The notes beneath the pieces were generated by a model. It was given only the letters and a program-made list of their open reading frames with translations. It made no database searches and was not told the DNA's origin. Of a stretch of DNA of 64,000 nt, positions 55,440 to 62,580 are shown piece by piece. The position numbers were made by a program, and so were the translations under genes. The stretch is from Carboxylicivirga mesophila. GTDB taxonomy: Bacteria; Bacteroidota; Bacteroidia; Bacteroidales; Marinilabiliaceae. The stretch spans positions 1 through 64,000 of the forward strand of contig NZ_JAGUCN010000020.1 in NCBI RefSeq assembly GCF_018271975.1, in the 5' to 3' direction. The stretch's first letter is position 1. Each line of letters starts with the position of its first letter.

Positions 55440-56924
55440 TTATCGCCACTCAGGCATCTCTGCATTTTCGAAATAAAGCTCCCGGTTAGCACCGTTAACA
55501 TCCATAACATAGATATCTTTCTGACCGGTTCCTGTATTCGAGGTATTCACAAATATAATTTTAGATCCATCTGGTGAAATGCGTGGCTGGATATCATTTG
55601 TCCCATCAGGTTTTCCGTTTCCGGAAATATCTGCAACTGCAGCAGATGAAATATTATAGGTATATATCCTGGAGTCATACATTCTGCCATACGGATCATT
55701 CACATTAGCATTATCATGCGTGTAAACAACCAGTTTACCATCTATACTAAAAGTAGGATATTCTGTTCGACCATTAGCATTATCGACAATCCTTGTCATC
55801 CCACTCCCATCCGGATTCATCAGGTAAATCTCACTATCATAGATATTAACACCTCTTGTCTGCATAACAATTTTGCCGGCTATACCAGACCAATCGACAA
55901 ATACATAATTTCTTCCGGCAGGCGCCGTTGATACTGTAAACAAGCCACTCCCATCCTTATTTATTCGATACAATTTATCATAGTGACAAAAAAGCACCTG
56001 ATCACCAGTTGGCGACCAACAGAACCCTTCTCCTGAATGATGATTTCCATCAACAGGCAAAGGTGATATCACATCAGTTACCCTATCCTCACCATAGGTT
56101 AAGTATATATGATTCTTGGAATTATAACTCGCCGAAAAAATAACCTCATCTGTAACCGGATTAGCTCTTGGGAAGTTGTTAAGAATTGTTTCTTGTGTCA
56201 TTCGGTGTTTTGTCCCTCCCTTACCTGCAGATAAATAAATGTGAGCATCATCCGGCTCTACGAACATAAAAGGCAAACTGGCACTACTGACCGTTCTGAA
56301 ATTCCAGAAATCACTTTGTCCAATCTTTTCATCGTTTTTTTTTGCTATAACAGTCCAGGTGTGATTTTTAGAGTAACTCAGATTTTGAGCAATATAGAAT
56401 GTATCAACTAAATCCTCAACAAAAATAACGGGTTCAACAGATTCAGGCGTACGAACTTCTAGCTCGAAAGAAATATCACTGGAGTCACTAACACCTGTAT
56501 AAGCCCACGAAAAGGTTATTGGCACACCAACATCTTCCTGATTAGGGCTTGGCGTAGGACTACTGAATTTCACTGTATTGGCAGCCAGATCACCATCTTC
56601 CAACTGAATAACAATATCTGTCACCTTATCCTTTCGCACATTAACTGCTGAAGAACCATTAGCATACTCATGTTTGGATGCTGTAACAACGTAATCACCA
56701 GCCTCTAGCTCATCGAGCGTAAATCTTCCATCTGCGTCTGTTTTAACAGAGCGACTGGCAGGATTAGTGCTTATCAATGCTCCTTCAAGCGGCATGCCAT
56801 TGACCTTGCTTTCAATAATGCCTGTAATAGTTCCATAGTTATCCGAAACAACCGCTTCTTCGCAGGAAGATACCGTTAACAGCAAGGAGATTGCAACTAA
56901 TTTAAGTGAAATATATCGTATCAT
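55440..56924 (-). CDS. CRD/TolB-like beta-propeller lipoprotein, last gene of the curli operon
   Basis: A 494-residue lipoprotein (lipobox TVSSC near residue 21). The domain order is a carboxypeptidase-regulatory fold (about 30-110, GRFTLDELEAGDYVVTASKHEY), then an Ig/FN3-like domain (about 118-230, PSPNQEDVGVPITFSWAY), then a TolB/PD40 beta-propeller (about 250-494, repeats such as PDGSGMTRIVD and SPDGSKIIFVNTS). It starts 8 bases after the csgG-like stop, so it is clearly cotranscribed. No counterpart exists in the E. coli csg operons. It is probably exposed at the outer membrane with a role in curli assembly or anchoring, which is only inferred from its place. Confidence 0.78.
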   Translation of the reverse strand: MIRYISLKLVAISLLLTVSSCEEAVVSDNYGTITGIIESKVNGMPLEGALISTNPASRSVKTDADGRFTLDELEAGDYVVTASKHEYANGSSAVNVRKDKVTDIVIQLEDGDLAANTVKFSSPTPSPNQEDVGVPITFSWAYTGVSDSSDISFELEVRTPESVEPVIFVEDLVDTFYIAQNLSYSKNHTWTVIAKKNDEKIGQSDFWNFRTVSSASLPFMFVEPDDAHIYLSAGKGGTKHRMTQETILNNFPRANPVTDEVIFSASYNSKNHIYLTYGEDRVTDVISPLPVDGNHHSGEGFCWSPTGDQVLFCHYDKLYRINKDGSGLFTVSTAPAGRNYVFVDWSGIAGKIVMQTRGVNIYDSEIYLMNPDGSGMTRIVDNANGRTEYPTFSIDGKLVVYTHDNANVNDPYGRMYDSRIYTYNISSAAVADISGNGKPDGTNDIQPRISPDGSKIIFVNTSNTGTGQKDIYVMDVNGANRELYFENAEMPEWR

Positions 56925-56932
56925 TTGATTAA

Positions 56933-58324
56933 TTATTTTCGTTTAAGCAATGTTTTATTAAACCACCCACTACCTATCTGATAGCTGATTCCGAAACTCC
57001 CTTCCCAAATCATATCATGATAACTGCCATTTACCAAGCCGTCCAAATCATCATTTAGAAAGTACTTATTGGAAATGGCCACATTCATCTTTACCCTTTT
57101 GGAAAGAACATACTCAAAACCAAAAGCACCACTCCCATACGAATATCGGTGCTTAACATTTGTTTCATCCGTCAAGTACTTATTGGTCAGCAAACCATAC
57201 CCAACTGACAGATAAGGCGAAATACGTTCGTTTGGCAACAAATCGAACCTGAGGGAAGGTGTATAAGCCAGATACTGGTTATTTCCTATTACATCACTAT
57301 CCAACTGACCATATACCAATTCCTGGTTGAATGATATAACCGGCGATAATCGCAGGTTCAGATTCAGTCCGGTACTAAAACCTGCATTAGAACCTTCTAT
57401 ATCAATATCCGAATATGAAAATCCACTTATCAACCCGATTGATAACACACTTCTGATATCTTCAAACTGTCGACCAAGATGATCAATTTCTGCATTCTCT
57501 TCTTTCTCTTCTAAATAATCACTAACAACATTTTCAACTTCAGCCACATTTGCATTTGATGCCCAGAGTCCATCAATCATACCTTCTACAATAAGACTAT
57601 ACACGGCTTTCTCAATTGCTTCTGTCACGGCCATTTCTGATGGTTCATTATAAGTTATTCCCGTCTCGGCCTCCAGTAGACGCTTGAACTTGACATATCT
57701 GAAGACTGAGAAATCAATTTTCTGAGATAGAATTGACTTGGTACTATATACAGTTTTCAGGATTTCACCATTCTTTGTCGACACAGCCCGAAGATAAATA
57801 CTCACCCTATCTTCACGATACTGACCTGATGCTCCTGCTCCAAAATAACGTAAGCCTGCACCGCCAGTCCTTACGTTGGTTTCATAGGAAATAATGCCAC
57901 CTTCCAAAATAATACCTGCAAATAAGAGCGGACTTAAGGCTGTTTGTCCCTTTCCTTCATAGGCTGCCAGTGTATTTGTAATAATCTGGCGCTCTGCACT
58001 TAAGTTCCCCAGATTTTCACGCTCAAGCGGACGGAACCAACCCGACTCTTCCAATGAGCGTATTAAAATGGTGGTAGCGCCTTGTGTTACTGCAGTCGAC
58101 CAACTTGATCCGTAGTCAGTTGGCTTGTATTGCCCGGTCTGATCCCTGAACTTATAGACTGCAGCAATTAATTTTTCCTGAGGAGGAGGTAAGTCTTTTA
58201 ATTCTGAATGAAATGGTGTTTCAGCACCTAACCTGGCCGGTTCTGTCTTATGTGTTTGATGAATTGTCGGACTGCACCCCCAAAGAAGCACGACAAGCAT
58301 AAAGAAAGAGAGGTATATTTTCAT
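56933..58324 (-). CDS. csgG: CsgG-type curli secretion channel fused to a C-terminal beta-barrel domain
   Basis: Outer-membrane secretion pore for curli subunits. The 463-residue protein has a lipobox (LLWGC at residue 17). Residues about 45-255 match CsgG: KLIAAVYKFRDQTGQYK, TAVTQGATTILIRSLEESGWFRPLERENLGNL, GIILEGGIISYETNVRTGGAGLRYFG and the STKNGEILKTV strand. E. coli CsgG is 277 residues. Here an extra about 175 residues (288-463) follow, with amphipathic strands typical of an 8-strand OmpW/OmpA-like barrel (SPYLSVGYGLLTNKYL, WEGSFGISYQIG). It lies between csgF and the propeller lipoprotein gene. Confidence 0.93.
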   Translation of the reverse strand: MKIYLSFFMLVVLLWGCSPTIHQTHKTEPARLGAETPFHSELKDLPPPQEKLIAAVYKFRDQTGQYKPTDYGSSWSTAVTQGATTILIRSLEESGWFRPLERENLGNLSAERQIITNTLAAYEGKGQTALSPLLFAGIILEGGIISYETNVRTGGAGLRYFGAGASGQYREDRVSIYLRAVSTKNGEILKTVYSTKSILSQKIDFSVFRYVKFKRLLEAETGITYNEPSEMAVTEAIEKAVYSLIVEGMIDGLWASNANVAEVENVVSDYLEEKEENAEIDHLGRQFEDIRSVLSIGLISGFSYSDIDIEGSNAGFSTGLNLNLRLSPVISFNQELVYGQLDSDVIGNNQYLAYTPSLRFDLLPNERISPYLSVGYGLLTNKYLTDETNVKHRYSYGSGAFGFEYVLSKRVKMNVAISNKYFLNDDLDGLVNGSYHDMIWEGSFGISYQIGSGWFNKTLLKRK

Positions 58325-58346
58325 GCCTCAATATTTTAGGTTTAGG

Positions 58347-58754
58347 TTAATTCTGTGGAACCGTCACGCTGGTTTGGCTACCATTTAAGGCATCCAGTAT
58401 TGAAACGTTCAGCCCATCAGCCCCATCTGTAACTTCAATATGATATGAGCCTACATCATATGTACCAGGTAATAGCTCACCGTCACCGAATTGATCGGAT
58501 ACTAACTTTCGACTAAGCTGATATAATATTTGCCTGTTAAGGTCTTCCTGAAAGCTTGCAAGTGGATCATTTTGCTTATTATTATCGGCTTCAGGATCTT
58601 TAAATGTATCCTGGGCTTGCGCCTGACTGAGCAGCCAGGAATAGTTATATGTATCTCCACCAAATGCCGGATTAACAGGCTTATATACAAAATCCTGAGC
58701 CTCTGCCATAACTGACAAAAATATACAGCCCACTAATATTAATAATGCTCTCAT
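58347..58754 (-). CDS. csgF: CsgF curli assembly factor
   Basis: A 135-residue secreted protein that in E. coli sits in the CsgG pore and helps place the nucleator. It has a signal peptide (1 to about 19, ending AEAQ). The mature N-terminus DFVYKPVNPAFGGDTYN matches the CsgF signature that binds inside CsgG. The rest is a helical middle (LLSQAQAQ, FQEDLNRQILYQLSRKLV) and a short beta C-terminus, as in E. coli CsgF (138 residues). It lies between csgE and csgG in the same operon. Confidence 0.92.
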   Translation of the reverse strand: MRALLILVGCIFLSVMAEAQDFVYKPVNPAFGGDTYNYSWLLSQAQAQDTFKDPEADNNKQNDPLASFQEDLNRQILYQLSRKLVSDQFGDGELLPGTYDVGSYHIEVTDGADGLNVSILDALNGSQTSVTVPQN

Positions 58755-58773
58755 TTTCCCTGGTTTAGTTTGA

Positions 58774-59301
58774 TTATCTATCTTGATTCTGATACCTTCT
58801 CTGTTGCTCTAAAATTGCCCTCTGCGCTCTTATTTCCCTATAAATTTGTTGCTGGGCAATACTAACTGCCCCTTTTGCCATTTGTTCAACTTCATCATAA
58901 CGCCTTCTCATCATCTGCTGATAAATCAGCTGCTCTTTCAGGTACACCTCAATTATAGTGTTGTTAAACTGAAACGGCTTCTCCTTTATTTTTAAATAAT
59001 AATTGGAATAACCCGTTGGCTTACTCCAATTAGCGAAAAATATTTCGTAAAATTCCCGACCCGATTTCGACATCGTTTCGTCCATTATAATACCGTCAAT
59101 CTCCAAAGTCGGTGGCTCAACATTTTGTTGTTGGACCCTGGCTTCCTTTACAGCCTTATCGTATTGCCTAACTAATTCTAAAATAGCTTCCGGCACTTCT
59201 TTTTGAGTTGAGTCAACTACTGTTGTATCAGTATTCTGACCATATAAACTAGTGGCTAACACCAGCTCAAAAAGAACAACCAGAAAAAACTTATTTTTCA
59301 T
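58774..59301 (-). CDS. csgE: CsgE curli secretion specificity factor
   Basis: Periplasmic adaptor that gates the CsgG channel. The protein has 175 residues from the ATG at 59301, whose A is shared with the TGA of the previous gene (TGATG). The alternate TTG one codon earlier is unlikely. A signal peptide (about 1-22, ending SLYGQ) precedes a linker and the core LEIDGIIMDETMSKSGREFYEIFFANW, which matches E. coli CsgE. NNTIIEVYLKEQLIYQQMMRRRYDEVEQMA completes the fold. The helical, Gln/Arg-rich C-terminal tail (IYREIRAQRAILEQQRR) is longer than in E. coli (129 residues). Confidence 0.9.
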   Translation of the reverse strand: MKNKFFLVVLFELVLATSLYGQNTDTTVVDSTQKEVPEAILELVRQYDKAVKEARVQQQNVEPPTLEIDGIIMDETMSKSGREFYEIFFANWSKPTGYSNYYLKIKEKPFQFNNTIIEVYLKEQLIYQQMMRRRYDEVEQMAKGAVSIAQQQIYREIRAQRAILEQQRRYQNQDR

Positions 59302-59795
59302 CAAAATGAACCTATTCTTCCCTGCTTTATCAGCACAGTTCCTGCATTTCCTTTCTGCTCTACCTTAACTCCGGGAGCTCCTTCATACTGCACATATGTC
59401 ACAGAATGTCCATTGCCCCTTTGTATAAACATAGAATTTGCATTCGGATTTGCATTACCAAACTTAATTGTGCTTTTTGTGTTATTATCACCTTGCTGAT
59501 TTATATTTTCATTTTGTCCATAACCAACAAGTATTGAATTTGCAGAGTTGTTATTGCCATTTTGCGTAACAGTTGTAGTATGTGAATTACCTAACTGCGT
59601 AACTAGTGCTTCATTATTTTGACCATTCTGATAGACAGAAGCATCATTGTCAACCCCTATCTGCATAATAAAAGCAGCATTACCAGAGTCCTCAACTTTT
59701 GCCTGAGGTATCGTCAACAGCCCCTCTTTACTTTGGCTGTGAACCGATATCCCAATCACAAACAGAACAGTAAGCAGATTAACAACCTTCTTCAT
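59301..59795 (-). CDS. Minor curlin-repeat protein
   Basis: A 164-residue secreted protein with a signal peptide (about 1-20, ending VHSQ). It contains about nine curlin-type strand units with the Q-x-G-x-x-N spacing (QIGVDNDASVYQNGQNNEAL, TTVTQNGNNNSA, NINQQGDNNTK, KVEQKGNAGTVLI). The units are fewer and more irregular than in the two upstream curlins, so it could be the CsgB-like nucleator or a minor subunit. It lies next to csgE, overlapping its ATG, and is separated from the major curlin gene by an internal terminator-like hairpin. Confidence 0.82.
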   Translation of the reverse strand: MKKVVNLLTVLFVIGISVHSQSKEGLLTIPQAKVEDSGNAAFIMQIGVDNDASVYQNGQNNEALVTQLGNSHTTTVTQNGNNNSANSILVGYGQNENINQQGDNNTKSTIKFGNANPNANSMFIQRGNGHSVTYVQYEGAPGVKVEQKGNAGTVLIKQGRIGSF

Positions 59796-59920
59796 TTGGT
59801 CTTATTTTTTTGGTAATTACCAAGTTATACTAAGGTAAGTAAAAATAACTGTAGGCTTTAAAAAACTTGATAATCTACTATTTTTCATAGATTAACACAT
59901 ATTTTCGTACAGTTAATGAA

Positions 59921-59955
59921 CAAAACGGAGAGACTAAATCAGCCTCTCCGCTATT
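59921..59955 (-). terminator. Terminator or attenuator between the curlin genes and the csgE-F-G genes
   Basis: A perfect 7-base G/C-rich stem (cggagag at 59926-59932, ctctccg at 59944-59950) with an 11-base loop. On the minus strand it is followed by TTTTG. It lies 3' of the major curlin gene and may lower expression of the downstream export genes relative to the subunits. Confidence 0.8.
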
Positions 59956-59961
59956 ATTATT

Positions 59962-61299
59962 TTAGAAATTCTGATTAATAGTGGAATTATTGCCACTACC
60001 TGCCTGATTGATAGCACCATTATTGGCAACACCACCACCTTGATTAATGGTAGCTATATTACCCGTTCTTTCTGACATCATATCAACACCTTGATTAATT
60101 ACTGCATTGTGAGCAGCTGTACCTCGTTGATTTACATATGCCTCACTGGTAATTTGACCATATTGATTAACTTGAGCTGTTGCTCCATCAACATTACCAT
60201 ACTGACGAATCTTAGCATAGTTCTCTTCACCTGTCAACATAATAAAATCAGTTTGATTAATTCCAGCCGATGAATTAGTTACATTCTGAGCTTGAACAAT
60301 AACAGCTTCAGAGCCATCTTCCATGGTTTGACCAATACCTGCGAAATTATTATCACCAATTTGTCTTACACGGGCAGTGGCTTCATATGTACCAAATTGA
60401 CCAACCAAAGCAATATTGTCATCACCTTTTTGTACAACACGAGCTTTTGACATTTCGCTATCATACTGACCAATGGCTGCTGCAGAATAATTTCCTTCTT
60501 GCTTAACAACAGCTCTATTCTTTTCGCCACCAAACTGACCTATAGCAGCTAAATTAAAAGTTGATCCATTAGCCTGCTCTACAAAAGCCTTGTTTTTAAA
60601 TCCATCTTCCTGACCAACAAGCGCTGCACTTGCATAACCCCTTTGATCAACGTCTGCATTGTTCTTTTCACCACTTTGGTTAACCATGGCTGCATTATAT
60701 GTACCTCTTTGAAGTACATCAACATTGCCTTTTTCTCCTGTCTGGTTTACATATGCTACTTGAGTATAGAAATAAGCATTTTGCTCACCTCTTTGTCTTA
60801 CTTTGGCGGTATTTTTAAATCCATCCTGATTTACCCAGGCGCCTAATAAGTTACCGTCCTGCTTGATGGTTGCCTTATGCTTATTACCATTTTGATTGAT
60901 TACAGCCAGATTATCATGTTCTTCATAAGCTGCCCATGTATTCTGGTCAATTTTTGCATTATTTCTATTACCAGTTTGAGTAATCCAAGCCTCGTTATCA
61001 CTTTCGGTTTGATCAATGGATGCTTTATTCTTATTACCAACCTGCAATACATCAGCATAATTATTGCCCTGAACAATTGGCTGATCTTGTTTCACTGTTG
61101 CCAAGTTATCATTTCCATCCTGAGTTACATACGCCACCTGCATATCTCCTGCCTGATCAATTGTGGCATTATTCAAGTCTCCTGCTTGATTGACATCTCC
61201 GGTATGATTTGTACCTGTTTGATTAACAGTTGCATTATTTTGCGCAAATGCAACAATTGTTAAAGCGCTAAGCGCCAAACTAAAGAGTAACTTTTTCAT
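59962..61299 (-). CDS. Large curlin-repeat amyloid protein (CsgA-like)
   Basis: A 445-residue secreted amyloid subunit from the ATG at 61299 (MKKLLFSLALSALTIVAFAQ signal). An ATG eight codons upstream precedes the signal and is less likely. Nearly the whole mature protein is a curlin array. I count about 35 strand units of 11-13 residues, each with A-x-V/I-x-Q-x-G-x-x-N (for example AYVTQDGNDNL, AKIRQYGNVDG, ATINQGGGVANN). E. coli CsgA has five repeats of two strands in 151 residues, so this fibre subunit is far longer. It is followed by a terminator-like hairpin and preceded by another curlin gene 39 bases away. Confidence 0.93.
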   Translation of the reverse strand: MKKLLFSLALSALTIVAFAQNNATVNQTGTNHTGDVNQAGDLNNATIDQAGDMQVAYVTQDGNDNLATVKQDQPIVQGNNYADVLQVGNKNKASIDQTESDNEAWITQTGNRNNAKIDQNTWAAYEEHDNLAVINQNGNKHKATIKQDGNLLGAWVNQDGFKNTAKVRQRGEQNAYFYTQVAYVNQTGEKGNVDVLQRGTYNAAMVNQSGEKNNADVDQRGYASAALVGQEDGFKNKAFVEQANGSTFNLAAIGQFGGEKNRAVVKQEGNYSAAAIGQYDSEMSKARVVQKGDDNIALVGQFGTYEATARVRQIGDNNFAGIGQTMEDGSEAVIVQAQNVTNSSAGINQTDFIMLTGEENYAKIRQYGNVDGATAQVNQYGQITSEAYVNQRGTAAHNAVINQGVDMMSERTGNIATINQGGGVANNGAINQAGSGNNSTINQNF

Positions 61300-61338
61300 G
61301 ATTGTTTGTTTTAGGTAAAACATTAAAAATTATTTGAA

Positions 61339-62133
61339 TTATTTTATTTGCTCGACCAAAGCATTGTTTTTTCTTCCTTGCTGAATTACGAATGATTGGT
61401 TACTATCACCTTGCTGATTAACATTAGCCATGTTTGCATTACCTTGCTGCAGAACAATGGCCATATTATCAGCTCCTTTTTTCTGCACTATCTTAGTTTC
61501 ATTTTCTCTACCAGATTGTTGAACCAGTGCAGTCTGATTCTCTTTATACTGGTCAACATCAACCTTATTTTCGCGTCCTTCCTGCATAATGTATGCTTCA
61601 TTATTGACATATTGGCCGCCTCCGTATTGATATACATCCGCCGCATTACCCTCACCCACCTGCGCAACAAAAACACGGCTATTTCGTAGCCTTTGATTAA
61701 CATTCACCATGTTTTCTTGTCCTTTTTGCAGAACTACTGCCTCATTCCCTCCTTTGTTATAACTATCGTTTTGTTTGATCTTTATTTCGTTACTCCGCCC
61801 CATTTGAGTAGTAAGAGCCAAATGATTATCATTTGACTGACTAATATCCAACATATTCATCTCTCCAACCTGAATATGAACGCCGATATTGTTTTCACCA
61901 ATAAACTCACCAACAATCTGATTGCCTTCTCCTATCTGATACAAATGATGTATGCTATTAGCAACATTTTGAGTTACTAAGGCATCATTACTAATTCCTA
62001 GCTGAGTGGCTGTTAGTTGATTATTTTCTCCCTGCTGATTAAGAACAGCCGTATTCTGATTCTGAGCTAACAATTGACTACTTAATATCAATCCAAGAAT
62101 AAGGTTGGCAATAAGAAATGTGTGTTGTTTCAT
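61339..62133 (-). CDS. Curlin-repeat protein, first gene of the curli operon
   Basis: A 264-residue secreted curlin with signal peptide (1 to about 23, ending LLAQ) and about 20 strand units of the A-x-V-x-Q-x-G-x-x-N type (EAVVLQKGQENMVNVNQ, AYIMQEGRENKVDVDQ, SFVIQQGRKNNALVEQ). It has more charged residues (Glu, Lys, Arg) than the large curlin, and the array ends at the very C-terminus. It may be a second fibre subunit or the nucleator. It lies directly behind a sigma54-type promoter and starts the minus-strand operon. Confidence 0.9.
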   Translation of the reverse strand: MKQHTFLIANLILGLILSSQLLAQNQNTAVLNQQGENNQLTATQLGISNDALVTQNVANSIHHLYQIGEGNQIVGEFIGENNIGVHIQVGEMNMLDISQSNDNHLALTTQMGRSNEIKIKQNDSYNKGGNEAVVLQKGQENMVNVNQRLRNSRVFVAQVGEGNAADVYQYGGGQYVNNEAYIMQEGRENKVDVDQYKENQTALVQQSGRENETKIVQKKGADNMAIVLQQGNANMANVNQQGDSNQSFVIQQGRKNNALVEQIK

Positions 62134-62165
62134 ATTTTGAAAACATTTTAGGTCAAATGCTATTT

Positions 62166-62181
62166 AGCAATAGAAATACCA
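62166..62181 (-). promoter_or_regulatory. Sigma54 (-24/-12) promoter of the curli operon
   Basis: On the minus strand the sequence reads TGGTATTTCTATTGCT. Against the consensus TGGCAC-N5-TTGCW it keeps the invariant GG and GC exactly ten bases apart, a full TTGCT -12 box, and TGG-A in the -24 box. Transcription would start about 62155, some 22 bases before the ATG at 62133. An NtrC-type activator with a GAFTGA loop is encoded just upstream. Confidence 0.72.
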
Positions 62182-62552
62182 AACTCTCTATAGTTCTGAT
62201 TTATAGCGCATTAAACAAATTAACAATAGCGAATAAAAATTAGAAATGACCATTTTCGTCCATCTCCATATGATATCACTCACAATACAAGTACATTAAA
62301 CACTGATTTACTGCGTCTTAACAAACATAAATACTGCAATCAATATGGTGCCCCATAATGGCCACCTTTGCGAAATAATTTGGATGATGAATTTTTGTTG
62401 AATGATTCAAGATAAACTCGAGACAATTCACTTTGGACAGAATCACTTAATTAAGAGACGAAAATGATTTATTTATTGACGAATGACCTTGCAATATTTA
62501 AACATTATCTTTCGATCGTGGATACTCAAATCAAGAAGCGAAAAAGTGGAAC

Positions 62553-62580
62553 AAAAAAAAACGACCGAAAATGGTCGTCC
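62553..62580 (-). terminator. Terminator after the sigma54 regulator gene
   Basis: A short stem of acgacc (62561-62566) against ggtcgt (62573-62578) with a 6-base loop, followed on the minus strand by a run of T. It abuts the stop codon and should insulate the curli promoter from the regulator transcript. Confidence 0.82.

Larger units (their letters stand above)
62134..62580. other. Control region between the sigma54 regulator and the curli operon
   Basis: A 447-base A/T-rich gap on the minus-strand side. It holds the terminator of the regulator gene (62553-62580) and a sigma54 promoter (62166-62181). The 370 bases between them would suit activator-binding sites. I found no clear TAnnTTTG promoter and no gene. 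A short sequence, gacgaaaatg, occurs in both orientations (near 62248-62262 and 62457-62466). It could be part of a binding site but is not convincing. Confidence 0.6.

Noticed and set aside
60877-61263. Long open frames on the plus strand inside the curlin genes
   Set aside because: They are antisense shadows of the repetitive Gln/Asn codons, giving Ile/Cys/Ser-rich protein without a signal, promoter or ribosome-binding site.
59962-62133. Periodic short repeats resembling a CRISPR array
   Set aside because: The period follows codons of the curlin strand units (about 33-39 bases) inside two long open frames with signal peptides. The repeats are degenerate and no cas genes are nearby.
62335-62352. 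Second sigma54-like site on the minus strand (GGCAC ... TTGCA)
   Set aside because: The two boxes are eight bases apart instead of five. Sigma54 promoters need strict spacing, and the site at 62166-62181 fits much better.
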